64,000 nucleotides of DNA from Streptomyces sp. SPB162 (lineage in GTDB: Bacteria > Actinomycetota > Actinomycetes > Streptomycetales > Streptomycetaceae): contig NZ_JAQFII010000001.1 of NCBI RefSeq assembly GCF_029504575.1, forward strand, positions 124,001 to 188,000, in the 5' to 3' direction. A model generated the notes under the pieces. The model did not search any database. It was not told where the DNA came from and saw only the letters and a program-made list of their open reading frames with translations. Shown piece by piece: positions 22,594 through 31,090 of the stretch; the first letter of the stretch is position 1; the number at the start of each line of letters is the position of its first letter. The position numbers were made by a program, and so were the translations under genes.

Positions 22594-23919
22594 GTGAGCT
22601 CCTCCCGCGGCGGCGTGGACGTCGTCACCGAGGCGCTGGCGGAGCTGCACGGCCGCTACGGGGCGCTGTCCGAGGGCCGGGTCGCCGACTACATTCCGCA
22701 ACTGGCCTTCGCGGACCGTGACTGCTTCGGCCTGGCGCTGATGAGCATGGACGGTCATGGCTACCGCGCGGGACGGTGCGGCGTGTCGTTCACGCTCCAG
22801 TCCCTGACCAAGCCCTTCGTCCTGGCCCTCGTCCTGGCCGAGCTGGGCGCCGACGAGGTGCGGCGCAGCGTCGGGGCGGAACCCAGTGGTGAGGCGTACA
22901 ACGCCATCAGCCTCGACGCGGTGACGGGGCGGCCCGCCAACCCCATGATCAATGCCGGTGCCATCGCGGTCACGGCCCTGGTCCCGGCCACCGGGCCCGG
23001 CGAACGGTTCGCCCGGATCCTGGAGTGTCTCGGGCGGTTCGCCGGCCGCGCCCTGTACGTGGACGAGGACGTCTACCGTTCCGAGGTCGCGACGGGCGAC
23101 CGCAACCGGGCGCTGGCGTATCTGATGCGCGGTACCGGTGTCCTGCGGGGTGATCCGGGCGAATCGGTCGACACGTACTTCCGGCAGTGCGCCGTTCGGG
23201 CCACGGTGACCGATCTGGCGGTGATGGGAGCCACCCTGGCGAACGGCGGGATCAACCCGGTGACGCGTGAGCGCGTCGTTCCCGAACCGGTGGCCGTTCA
23301 GGTCCTGTCGGTGATGGCGATGTGCGGGATGTACGACGCGGCGGGGAGCTGGATGCTGAACGTGGGCCTGCCCGCCAAGAGCGGTGTGTCCGGAGGCCTG
23401 GTCGCCGTCAGCCCGGACCGCTTCGGCATCGCCGTCCACAGCCCGCCCCTGGACGCGGTGGGCAACCCCGTCAGGGGTGTCGCGGCCCTGCGGGAGCTGT
23501 CCGAGCGCTTCGGCCTGCATCTGATGCGCAACGCCGCGCCGGGCGCCCCCACCGTGCCGCTGTCGACGACCACGAACGGCGGACGGATCGCCCTGATCGT
23601 GGCCCAGGGCCGGCTGGACTTCACCGCGGCGGAGCGCGTGCTGTTCGCCCTGGAGCAGCGGCGGGCGGGCGCGCCGGGCGCGATCGTCCTCGCCCTGGAA
23701 CGCGTGTCCGGCATGGACTCGTCGGCCAAGGCGATGCTGGAGCGCGCGCTGACCCTGCTCATGGAGGCCGGCCACGACGTGACCGTGGTCGGGGACCTCC
23801 CCTTCCGAACCCACGGCACGTGGAAGCGCTCCACGGACCGCGCCCAGGCCCTGACAGCCGCTGAACGGGCTCTGCCCGCCGTTCAGGACCGTCACCGGGA
23901 CCCCGACGGGAACCGTTGA
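22594..23919 (+). CDS. glsA: Glutaminase fused to STAS domain
   Basis: Glutamine amidohydrolase that releases glutamate and ammonia. The serine beta-lactamase-like catalytic motif SLTK is at 70-73, and NPMINAGAIA plus CGMYDAAGSW are glutaminase blocks. After about residue 325 a STAS domain follows (GGRIALIVAQGRLDFTAAE, then ERVSGMDSSAKAML), giving 441 residues in all. The STAS half suggests regulation or membrane targeting, as in anion transporters and anti-sigma antagonists. The GTG start at 22594 is preferred; an in-frame ATG at 22498 would add poorly conserved sequence. It converges on the next gene with a 5-bp gap. Confidence 0.85.
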   Translation: MSSSRGGVDVVTEALAELHGRYGALSEGRVADYIPQLAFADRDCFGLALMSMDGHGYRAGRCGVSFTLQSLTKPFVLALVLAELGADEVRRSVGAEPSGEAYNAISLDAVTGRPANPMINAGAIAVTALVPATGPGERFARILECLGRFAGRALYVDEDVYRSEVATGDRNRALAYLMRGTGVLRGDPGESVDTYFRQCAVRATVTDLAVMGATLANGGINPVTRERVVPEPVAVQVLSVMAMCGMYDAAGSWMLNVGLPAKSGVSGGLVAVSPDRFGIAVHSPPLDAVGNPVRGVAALRELSERFGLHLMRNAAPGAPTVPLSTTTNGGRIALIVAQGRLDFTAAERVLFALEQRRAGAPGAIVLALERVSGMDSSAKAMLERALTLLMEAGHDVTVVGDLPFRTHGTWKRSTDRAQALTAAERALPAVQDRHRDPDGNR

Positions 23920-23924
23920 CCAGC

Positions 23925-25136
23925 TCACCGGTGCACGAGCGGGCAGCCGACCCGGGGCGAGCGAACGTGCCGGGTCCGGGCGGCCGTGCCAGGGTCCGGG
24001 CGGCCACGCCGGAATCGATCGCCTGGCGTGCCTCCCGCACCCCCGCGCCCCCTCAGACCACCTCGTAGGGCCCGCTCGGAAGCGGCGGCGGGCCAGGTCT
24101 GGGACGCGCAGTCGACGACGCGGTCCGGCCGGGTCACGGTGTGTCCCAGACGCGCCACCAGTTCGCTGCCCACCGCCGGCTCCGGCACGTCCTGCGGCAC
24201 GAAGAGAACCGACACCTGCAGATGCGGCGGCTCGGCGAACCAGCGCCGCCGGCCCGCCCACACGAAGGGCGACAGGAGGTGGTTGGTGGTCGCCAGGCCG
24301 AGGCGGGCCGCGTTCTTGGCCCGCGGCACCACGCCGTGCAGGTCCTTCGGCGCTTCCAGGCCCACCCCGTGCGCGGTGCCGCCCGCGACGACCACCAGGC
24401 AGCCGTCGGCAGGCGCCCTGCCCTGCCGGGTGCCGAAGCGCTCCCCCTTCACGACATGGCCGACCTCCAGGACCGTCGCGCGGAACTGCGTGGCGTCCGG
24501 GTCGCCCAACCAGAGGTCGGTCCCGATGCGCGCGCGGAACCACGTATCGGGGAACCGTTGCTGCACCTCGTCGAGTTCCACGGCCTCCAGGTGGCTGACG
24601 AACATCGTGCGCACGGGCAGCTCCGCGGCGCGGAGCCGCTCCACGCAGGCGATGACCTCCGCCGCGGCGTCCAGACCCCCCACCCGGTTCAGCGGCAGGT
24701 GCAGCGCGAACCCCTCCAGGCTGACGTCCTCGACACCGGCACGCAGCAGGTGCAGGTCGCGCTCGCCGACACCCGGCGATCTCATGCTGCTCATCACCTC
24801 GACCACGACCCGGGCGCCCCGCAGACCGCGCAGGCCGTCGGCACACGACACCGTCCGGATCACCCGCCCGGGCAGCGCGGGCGCTTCCTCGCCGCGCCAG
24901 TAGGGCGACAGGACCAGCACCTTTCCGCTGTACACGTCCTTCATCCGGGCTGCCTCGTAGGTCGTTCCGACCGCGATGACGTCCGCGCCCAAGCGCTGCG
25001 ACTCCTCCGCCAGAGCTTCGTGGCCGAAGCCGAAGCCGTTGCCCCTGACGACCGGGACCAGTCCGGGGAACTGCCGGGTCACCGCGTCCTGATGCGCCCT
25101 CCAGCGCACGGGGTCGACGTAGAGCGTGAGCGCCAT
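23925..25136 (-). CDS. Alanine-racemase-like fold III protein lacking the PLP lysine
   Basis: 403-residue member of the alanine-racemase N-terminal fold, close to the proteins I recall near femX/van genes in streptomycetes. The segment that normally reads VxKGNGYGFG with the PLP-binding Lys is here VVRGNGFGFG, with Arg at residue 31 (codon AGG, one base from AAG). Other blocks (RIGTDLWLGD, FVWAGRRRWFAEPPHLQVSVLFVP) are kept. The last ~55 residues are low-complexity; a one-base shift would end the protein at 24053 with PYEVV, so a frameshift near the 3' end is possible. AAGGAGG precedes the ATG. No van or fem genes are adjacent. Confidence 0.75.
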   Translation of the reverse strand: MALTLYVDPVRWRAHQDAVTRQFPGLVPVVRGNGFGFGHEALAEESQRLGADVIAVGTTYEAARMKDVYSGKVLVLSPYWRGEEAPALPGRVIRTVSCADGLRGLRGARVVVEVMSSMRSPGVGERDLHLLRAGVEDVSLEGFALHLPLNRVGGLDAAAEVIACVERLRAAELPVRTMFVSHLEAVELDEVQQRFPDTWFRARIGTDLWLGDPDATQFRATVLEVGHVVKGERFGTRQGRAPADGCLVVVAGGTAHGVGLEAPKDLHGVVPRAKNAARLGLATTNHLLSPFVWAGRRRWFAEPPHLQVSVLFVPQDVPEPAVGSELVARLGHTVTRPDRVVDCASQTWPAAASERALRGGLRGRGGAGGTPGDRFRRGRPDPGTAARTRHVRSPRVGCPLVHR

Positions 25137-25361
25137 GACCGGTGACCTCCTTCTCGCAACTGCGCGACGCGCAAGGTGGAACTGTCGGCAAGTACGGGCA
25201 TCGCCCGGCGTCCGTTCACGGCCGGGCACAATGCTTCGGAAAGCCACATGACCTGCGGTCCGGACGTCTGCCGGCCACCCACAGCGATCATCAACCCAGC
25301 GCTGTCGGACCCCCGTTGGGGCGGTACGACGGATCCGCTGCCCGGTGCCCCGTGCTCGCCC

Positions 25362-25682
25362 CTAGGGGGCGACGGAACGGTCGGAGAGATGGGCGAGCTC
25401 GGTGAAGAACGCCCGGTAGAGAGGCTCGTCCGTGGTGGGGATCTCGACGGTCGCGAGCAGGTGGCGAGAGCTCGTCGTGCCGGCGTAGATCGGTGCGTCG
25501 AGCTGCTCGACGTTGCCGAAGTGCAGCCGGGTCACGCCGCCCTTGCGCGCCTCGACGCGTACCTTCACCCAGCTCAGCGGCGTCCGGTACGACCCGATGA
25601 TGCGATTGCGCCGGAACAGCTCGAAGATCCCGTGGTCGACCCGCAGATGCACGTCACCGTGCTCGAAGACCCTGGATTCCAT
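25362..25682 (-). CDS. 106-aa protein of unknown function, second copy of a tandem pair
   Basis: MESRVFEHGDVHLRVDHGIF, then ELFRRNRIIGSYRTPLSWVKV, with several amphipathic strands and a C-terminal helix (LYRAFFTELAHL). The pattern suggests a small beta-rich, perhaps PH-like, fold, but I recognise no family. Its first 23 residues match the product of the gene directly upstream, whose stop codon is one base before this ATG, so the pair arose by duplication and is co-translated. Confidence 0.6.
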   Translation of the reverse strand: MESRVFEHGDVHLRVDHGIFELFRRNRIIGSYRTPLSWVKVRVEARKGGVTRLHFGNVEQLDAPIYAGTTSSRHLLATVEIPTTDEPLYRAFFTELAHLSDRSVAP

Positions 25683-25683
25683 G

Positions 25684-25815
25684 TCAGCCGGCCCGTCGGT
25701 CGGCGAGCGTGGCCGGCCGGAACGCGCGCCCGGCGTCGGCCGGGCCGAAGAGCTCGAACACCCCCCGATCCACGCGCGGGTGTAAGTCGCCGTATTCGAA
25801 CGTGAGCGGATCCAT
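25684..25815 (-). CDS. 43-aa truncated paralogue of the downstream gene
   Basis: MDPLTFEYGDLHPRVDRGVF followed by ELFGPADAGRAFRP, then stop. Residues 1-23 align without gaps to the next gene (FE(Y/H)GD(L/V)HxRVD(R/H)G(V/I)FELF). The remainder diverges and ends early. It may be the stump of a full copy, or a separate short product coupled to its neighbour. Confidence 0.5.
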   Translation of the reverse strand: MDPLTFEYGDLHPRVDRGVFELFGPADAGRAFRPATLADRRAG

Positions 25816-26276
25816 GCCGCAGAAGGTATCGCGATTTCGCACTGGTGATCACGGAGGGCCCGACATCCCGCGACGGCCGCGGCCAGGCCCGCGTTCGCGC
25901 CCGATCGGTGGGCTGCCCCCGCTCCTGGTGGCGTACGCGGCGGAGCAGGAGCGGACCCCGGCCGCCAGGCGGCCCGAGCCGCTCCGATCCGCTGCCCACG
26001 CCCGGGGACCGACGACGGCCCCGGACGCCGTGCCTGCTTCCGGCCCTGCCAAGGGCTGTCCCGGCATTCCTGGCGGGCGCCCGACGACAGCTACGGCACC
26101 TCGCTGCGTTGTCGGAACGCCCGAATACATCCAGTGTGGGGGCGCCCTTCCCCTTGCGATGCACCGCACCTGACGCCGCGCGCTGATCCACCAGGGATGA
26201 CGGGACAGCCCGTAGCCTTAGGACGTGTTGTGAAAGTAGCGGCGTCCCGGGCCAGGCGGGATGTGTCAGACACGGC
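25816..26276. other. 461-bp intergenic region
   Basis: No convincing gene: the open frames on both strands are arginine/proline-rich and lack conserved patterns. The stretch GACGTGTTGTGAAAGTAGCG at 26222-26241 is less GC-rich than its surroundings and could be an old mobile-element end, but no matching inverted end was found. Confidence 0.4.
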
Positions 26277-26828
26277 CTAGCCGACGGGAAGGTGCTTGCG
26301 CACCGTGTGCGCCGCGGACCCGAGGTCGTTGACCGAGCGGGCCGCCGCGGCCTGGGCATTGCGTCCGGCCCGCCGCGCGCCACGTCGGCCGCGGTCGGCG
26401 GCCAGCTGGGAGCGGTACGCCAGCGACGGCTTTCCGTGGGTGTCGGCGGCGGCGATCGCCAGGCCGCCCAGCAGGGAGAGGTTCTTGTAGAAGTGGATTT
26501 TCTGCTGGTTCCGCTCCTCCGGATCGTCAATCGTCCAGTACGCGTGCGCGGCCAGAGTCGTGGGCACCAGCGTCGCGGCGAGCGCGAAGGAGGCCAGTCG
26601 GGGGAACCGGCCCAGCGCCAGCAGTACCCCGGCGCCGATCTGCACGCCCGCGTTGATCCGCACGAACTGTTCCGGGTTCTTCTCCAGCGACGGGACCTGC
26701 TCGTTGATGCGCCGGACGACGGGCTCGGCGGCCGGGGCCAGCGCCTCGGGGTTCCGCAGCGCGGAGTAGCCGCCGGTGATGAAGGTCGAGGCCAACAGGG
26801 GCCGGGCGCATTTCCTCAGAATGGTCAT
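26277..26828 (-). CDS. DoxX-family membrane protein
   Basis: 183-residue protein with the DoxX pattern: N-terminal LLASTFITGGYSALRNPEAL, a helix pair around GVQIGAGVLLALGRFPRLA and FALAATLVPTTLAAHAYW, and the conserved QQKIHFYKNLSLLGGLAI block. The C-terminal 45 residues are basic and alanine-rich. DoxX proteins are small membrane partners in thiosulfate/redox metabolism or oxidative stress in other bacteria. The role here is not known. Confidence 0.83.
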   Translation of the reverse strand: MTILRKCARPLLASTFITGGYSALRNPEALAPAAEPVVRRINEQVPSLEKNPEQFVRINAGVQIGAGVLLALGRFPRLASFALAATLVPTTLAAHAYWTIDDPEERNQQKIHFYKNLSLLGGLAIAAADTHGKPSLAYRSQLAADRGRRGARRAGRNAQAAAARSVNDLGSAAHTVRKHLPVG

Positions 26829-26933
26829 GGAGTGCGGGTGCCCGGCCCGGCGACGTGCATTCCTGGGCCGGGGCGGCCGTCGCCCGCCACCGGCTCTTCC
26901 CACCCGGGTGGCCCAGGGCGGGGGCATCGGGCA

Positions 26934-26976
26934 CGGCGGTGTGCGGGGAGCCGGATCGGCTCCCCGCACACCGCCG
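26934..26976 (-). terminator. Strong terminator of the second rpoA
   Basis: Perfect 20-bp stem (arms 26934-26953 and 26957-26976) with a GAT loop, 52 bases past the rpoA-like stop. One of the strongest hairpins in the window. Confidence 0.85.
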
Positions 26977-27028
26977 GCGGAGACGGTCGCTGTCCGCGCC
27001 GCCGCCGTCCGGCGTCGGCCCGCGCGGG

Positions 27029-28051
27029 TCAGTACTGCTCGGTCTCCTGGTACCCGGTGTTCCCGTCGTCGTCGCCGTTGAAGGCGTCGATGGCGGCGGC
27101 CGGGTCGAATCCGGGCGGGCTGTCCCTGAGGGTCAGACCCATGCCGGCCAGCTTCATCTTGACTTCGACGATCGACTTGCCGCCGAAGTTGCGGATGTCG
27201 AGCAGGTCCGCCTCGGAACGCGCCGTGAGTTCGCCCACCGAGTGGACGCCCTCGCGCTTGAGGCAGTTGTACGAACGAACGGTGAGGTCGAGCTCCTCGA
27301 TCGGCAGCGCCAGATCCGCGGCCAGTGCCGCGACCGTCGGGGACGGGCCCATGTCGATGCCCTCGGCATCGGCGTTGAGCTCGCTGGCCAGGCCGAACAG
27401 TTCGACCAGGGTCTTGCCGGCCGACGCCAGGGCGTCACGCGGCAACACCGCCTGCTTGGTCTCGATGTCGACGATCAGCTTGTCGAAGTCGGTGCGTTGC
27501 TCGACGCGGGTCGCTTCCACCGTGCAGGTGGCCTTGAGGACCGGGCTGTAGATGGAGTCGACCGGGATACGGCCGATCTCCTGGCCCTGCTGCTGGTTCT
27601 GGACGGCCGAGACGTAGCCCCGACCGCGTTCGACGGTCAGTTCCACCTCCAGCTTGCCCTGCCCGTTCAAGGTGGCGAGCACCAGGTCGGGGTTGTGCAC
27701 CGTGACCCCGGCCGGGGGCGCGATGTCGGCGGCGGTGACGACGCCCGGCCCCTGCTTGCGCAGGTACATCACCACCGGCTCGTCCTCCTCCGAGGACACC
27801 ACCAGCTGCTTGATGTTCAGGACGATGTCGGTCACGTCCTCCTTGACGCCCGGCACGGTGGTGAACTCGTGCAGAACGCCGTCGATGCGAATGCTGGTGA
27901 CAGCCGCACCGGGAATCGACGACAACAGCGCCCGACGCAGCGAGTTGCCCAGGGTGTAGCCGAATCCCGGCTCCAGCGGTTCGATCACGAACCGTGAACG
28001 CCACACCTCGACGACCTCTTCGGTCAACGACGGACGCTGAGCGATCAGCAC
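27029..28051 (-). CDS. rpoA: RNA polymerase alpha subunit, free-standing second copy
   Basis: 340 residues, the normal length of Streptomyces RpoA, with an intact N-terminal assembly domain ([35 protein letters not shown]) and C-terminal domain including [11 protein letters not shown], which holds the DNA/activator-contact arginine equivalent to E. coli R265. It is not in the ribosomal-protein operon: rpsD, rpsK and rplQ are absent, and it stands between a DoxX gene and a small membrane protein gene with its own terminator. Compared with the canonical protein as I recall it, there are scattered substitutions (EVWRSRF for [17 protein letters not shown] for [24 protein letters not shown] for NFGAKSIDEVKAKL). 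The GTG start has GGAGG 9 bases upstream. Confidence 0.88.
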   Translation of the reverse strand: MLIAQRPSLTEEVVEVWRSRFVIEPLEPGFGYTLGNSLRRALLSSIPGAAVTSIRIDGVLHEFTTVPGVKEDVTDIVLNIKQLVVSSEEDEPVVMYLRKQGPGVVTAADIAPPAGVTVHNPDLVLATLNGQGKLEVELTVERGRGYVSAVQNQQQGQEIGRIPVDSIYSPVLKATCTVEATRVEQRTDFDKLIVDIETKQAVLPRDALASAGKTLVELFGLASELNADAEGIDMGPSPTVAALAADLALPIEELDLTVRSYNCLKREGVHSVGELTARSEADLLDIRNFGGKSIVEVKMKLAGMGLTLRDSPPGFDPAAAIDAFNGDDDGNTGYQETEQY

Positions 28052-28207
28052 AGGAAAAATCCTCCATACTCCGGCGCCCTGACGCGGCGCCACCACCCGT
28101 GACTTTACTGGCGACGGACGTCGTCCGAGCCGCGCCGTGCTGGCGTGGACGGCTCGGGCCGGTTTCCGGCCCGCTTCCGGCCGTCCGGCCGGAGGGCGGG
28201 CGCACAT

Positions 28208-28240
28208 GCGTCGGGCCCCGGCATTGCCGGGGCCCGACGC
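28208..28240 (-). terminator. Terminator after small hydrophobic protein gene
   Basis: Perfect 15-bp stem, GCGTCGGGCCCCGGC with GCCGGGGCCCGACGC, and an ATT loop, 40 bases past the stop at 28281. It isolates the second rpoA from upstream transcription. Confidence 0.85.
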
Positions 28241-28280
28241 GTCTGCGGAGCGGTGGTGACCACCTGTTCGGCGCTATCGC

Positions 28281-28448
28281 CTACCAGCGGTACCAGCGGT
28301 GTCGGCCCCCCGAGTGCGTACCTCGCATCACGAAGCCGAGCAACCAGACGACCAGCACCACGACGGCGACCCACCAGAGGATCTTCAACGCGAAGCCGGC
28401 ACCGAAAAGGATCAGAGCGAGCAGTAGAACCAGAAGCAAAGGACCCAT
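28281..28448 (-). CDS. 55-aa hydrophobic protein (lmo0937/DUF5670-like)
   Basis: MGPLLLVLLLALILFGAGFA, then LKILWWVAVVVLVVWLLGFV and a basic, aromatic tail ending RHRWYRW. It has two membrane segments with the WW..VVWLLG pattern of the small lmo0937-like membrane proteins. AGGAGG lies 9 bases before the ATG, an excellent ribosome site. These proteins are often stress-induced in other bacteria. The function is unknown. Confidence 0.78.
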   Translation of the reverse strand: MGPLLLVLLLALILFGAGFALKILWWVAVVVLVVWLLGFVMRGTHSGGRHRWYRW

Positions 28449-28733
28449 GGTTATCAACCTCCTGACCAGCGGATGCCCTCAAGCTGATCGATCATTCACA
28501 CGAATTCCACGAACGCGTCTCCGCCTTCGCGTCGTTCGCCGAACCCGTACCCGACCCGGCGGGCCACGCCGCGGGTCGTCTCACCCGGACGGGTGAACGG
28601 CACAGCGCCGGCGTGCACCACTCCCCCGGTCGTCCTCCGGTCCCTCCACCTCCCGCGGTGCGTGGACCTGGCGGTGCCGGGCACCCGTCCCTGTGGTCTG
28701 GTGGAGTTCCGAGGACCCGGCAAGGAGTGACGG

Positions 28734-30380
28734 ATGGCTGAGTCGTTCGACGCGGTGGTGATCGGTGCGGGCCCCAACGGGCTGGTCGCCGCGAATGTCC
28801 TGGCCGATGCGGGGTGGCACGTCCTGGTCCTGGAGGAGCAGCCGGTGCCCGGCGGCGCGGTGCGCAGCGACCGGGAGGTCCATCCGGACTACGTCAGCGA
28901 TGTGTTCAGCTCCTTCCATCCCTTGGCCGCGGCCTCACCCGCTGTCACGGCGCTCGAGCTGGAACGCTGGGGCCTTGCCTGGAGTCACGCGCCGCGGGTT
29001 CTGGCCCATCCGCTCGCCGACGGGCGATGCGCCGTGCTGGACCGGGACCGCGGGCGCACGGCGAGGAGCCTGGAGTCGTTCGGGGCGGGCGACGGCGACG
29101 CGTATCTGCGCCTGGTGGAGGTGTGGGACCGGTTGGGGCCCGATCTGCTCCAGTCCCTGTTCGCGCCCTTTCCCCCGGTCCGCTCCGGACTCGCGCTCGC
29201 GGCCAAGATGCGCGCCGCCGGCGGGCTGCGCCTACTGCGCATGCTGGCCCTGCCGGTACGACGACTCGGGGAGGAGGAGTTCACCGGGCAGGGCGGTCCG
29301 CTGCTGCTGGCCGGTTGCGCGCTGCACGCAGACTTCTTCCCCGAGGCCGCCGTCAGCGCGGGCTTCGGCTGGCTGATGGCGATGCTGGGCCAGCAGTTCG
29401 GCTGGCCGGTGCCGGTCGGTGGCGCGGGAGCGCTGACGGACGCGCTGGTGCGGCGGCTGGCGGACAAGGGCGGCGAAGTCCGGTGTTCGGCACGTGTCCG
29501 TGCCGTCCAGGTGCGGGACGGCCGCGCGGCGGGCGTCGTGACCGAGGACGGACAGCGGATCGGCGCCCTGCGCGCGGTACTGGCCGACGTCCCGGCGCCG
29601 ACGCTGTACGGGGACCTGGTGAGCTGGGACGAGCTGCCGCCACGCCTGCGGGACGACATACGGCGTTTCCAGTGGGACCACGCCACGTTCAAGGTCGACT
29701 GGGCCCTGTCCGGGCCGATCCCCTGGACGGCGCCCGAGGCCGTCGGCGCGGGCACGGTCCACCTGGCGGAGAGCCTGGACCATCTGACGCGGTTCAGCTC
29801 CCAGCTGGCCACCGGGCAGATCCCCGATCGGCCCTTCGCCCTCCTCGGGCAGATGACCACCTCCGATGCCACCCGTTCGCCGGAGGGCACCGAGTCCGCG
29901 TGGGCCTACACCCACGTGCCGCAGAAGGTCCGCGGGGACGCGGGAGAGTCCGGACTCTCCGGCCGGTGGGACGCGGGCGAGCGGGAGACGATGGCCGACC
30001 GGCTGGAGGGTGAGGTCGAGCTGCTGGCCCCCGGTTTCCGGGACAGGATCAGGGCCCGCCGCATCCTGGCCCCGCCGGACCTGCAGGGGCTCAACGCCAG
30101 CCTAGTCAACGGCGCTCTGAACGGCGGCACGGCGGCACTCCATCAGCAGGCCGTGTTCCGTCCGACACCCGGTACCGGCCGCCCGGAGACACCCGTCACC
30201 GGGCTCTACCTCGCGTCGGCGTCCGCCCACCCGGGCGGCGGGGTGCACGGTGCCTGCGGCGCCAACGCCGCTCGCGCCGCCCTGCGCTCGCAGAGCGCCC
30301 TGACCCGTCACGTCCTGGCCCCGGGCCTCTCCGGACTGCAACGCGCCCTGGCCGCACCCAAGAAGCTCCGCGGCCGATGA
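28734..30380 (+). CDS. FAD-dependent oxidoreductase (PYROXD2/phytoene-desaturase-like)
   Basis: 548-residue flavoprotein. The N-terminal dinucleotide fold VVIGAGPNGLVAANVLADAG occupies residues 8-27, followed by the VLVLEE strand acid. LPPRLRDDIRRFQWDHATFKVDWAL and the C-terminal GLYLASASAHPGGGVHGACG block are typical of the amine-oxidase/phytoene-desaturase superfamily, closest in layout to PYROXD2-like proteins. Carotenoid genes are absent nearby, so a carotenoid role is not supported. AAGGAG precedes the ATG by 8 bases. A SRPBCC gene follows 43 bp downstream and may share its transcript. Confidence 0.83.
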   Translation: MAESFDAVVIGAGPNGLVAANVLADAGWHVLVLEEQPVPGGAVRSDREVHPDYVSDVFSSFHPLAAASPAVTALELERWGLAWSHAPRVLAHPLADGRCAVLDRDRGRTARSLESFGAGDGDAYLRLVEVWDRLGPDLLQSLFAPFPPVRSGLALAAKMRAAGGLRLLRMLALPVRRLGEEEFTGQGGPLLLAGCALHADFFPEAAVSAGFGWLMAMLGQQFGWPVPVGGAGALTDALVRRLADKGGEVRCSARVRAVQVRDGRAAGVVTEDGQRIGALRAVLADVPAPTLYGDLVSWDELPPRLRDDIRRFQWDHATFKVDWALSGPIPWTAPEAVGAGTVHLAESLDHLTRFSSQLATGQIPDRPFALLGQMTTSDATRSPEGTESAWAYTHVPQKVRGDAGESGLSGRWDAGERETMADRLEGEVELLAPGFRDRIRARRILAPPDLQGLNASLVNGALNGGTAALHQQAVFRPTPGTGRPETPVTGLYLASASAHPGGGVHGACGANAARAALRSQSALTRHVLAPGLSGLQRALAAPKKLRGR

Positions 30381-30423
30381 CCTCACCCCCACACGACACG
30401 CCCCGCAACCGAAAGGCACTTCG

Positions 30424-30915
30424 ATGGCCGTCCGCCACGTCTTGATCAAACGACCTCCGCACGCCGTATGGTCGGTCCTCAGCGACGGGAGCACCTACGC
30501 GGACTGGGTCGTGGGCACGGACACCACCCATGAGGCCGACGCGAACTGGCCGGACGTGGGTTCGTCCATCGCCTACACCGTCAGACTCGGTCCACTCGAG
30601 CTCCAGAACAGGACCGTGGTCCGGGTGAACGAGCGCGAGAGCCGCCTGGAACTGGAGGCCTACGCGGGCCCCCTGGGCACCGCGCGCATCGCCATCGAGA
30701 TCCGCCCCTGGGGCGACCACTCGCTGGTCATCGTCGACGAGCACCCCCTCAGAGGTCCCGGCGGCCGGCTGCACAACACGTTGGTGGACGCCGCGATCAT
30801 GCTGCGGCACCGCAGCATGCTGGACCGGTTCGCCGCCGCCGTGGAGCGCACCACACCCCCCGAACCCGAACCCACCCACACCGACGAATCCGCCGAGGCC
30901 ACACCCTCGACCTGA
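30424..30915 (+). CDS. SRPBCC-superfamily protein
   Basis: 163-residue START-like protein: VRHVLIKRPPHAVWSVLSDG, then DTTHEADANWPDVGSSIAYTV, and a C-terminal helix MLRHRSMLDRFAAAVE, the usual helix-grip pattern that binds hydrophobic ligands. The last ~20 residues are an acidic/proline tail. It probably shares a transcript with the flavoprotein gene, and the two may act on the same hydrophobic substrate. That is inference. Confidence 0.78.
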   Translation: MAVRHVLIKRPPHAVWSVLSDGSTYADWVVGTDTTHEADANWPDVGSSIAYTVRLGPLELQNRTVVRVNERESRLELEAYAGPLGTARIAIEIRPWGDHSLVIVDEHPLRGPGGRLHNTLVDAAIMLRHRSMLDRFAAAVERTTPPEPEPTHTDESAEATPST

Positions 30916-30996
30916 TTCCGGACCCGGGGGTACCGTGCGGGGCGTTCATGATGGGCCTGCGGAGCGGTGGCCTCGGCGTTCTCGCGAATTTTGGGG

Positions 30997-31020
30997 CATC
31001 CGTCGACATGTCGACGGATG
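30997..31020. repeat. 24-base perfect palindrome
   Basis: The half CATCCGTCGACA (30997-31008) is followed with no gap by its exact reverse complement. It lies 81 bases after the SRPBCC stop and 70 bases before the methyltransferase start. It could be an operator or a terminator. With no loop it is a poor hairpin, which slightly favours a protein-binding site. Confidence 0.55.
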
Positions 31021-31090
31021 TGTCCCGAGCGGCGGCGAGCCGGCTCGCGGTTCTCGGAGGTCGGGGTGGGGTGGGCTTTAGGATGGCGGG

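Noticed and set aside
25845..26186. A 100-residue gene in the gap upstream of the tandem small genes
   Set aside because: Both candidate frames have compositionally biased Arg/Pro/Gly translations with no family pattern.
26222..26276. Possible insertion-sequence end (GACGTGTTGTGAAAGTAGCG)
   Set aside because: No partner inverted repeat, target duplication or transposase remnant was found in the surrounding 460 bp.
28734..30380. Carotenoid biosynthesis role for the phytoene-desaturase-like flavoprotein
   Set aside because: No crtB, crtE or other carotenoid genes are nearby and the sequence is nearer PYROXD2-like proteins.
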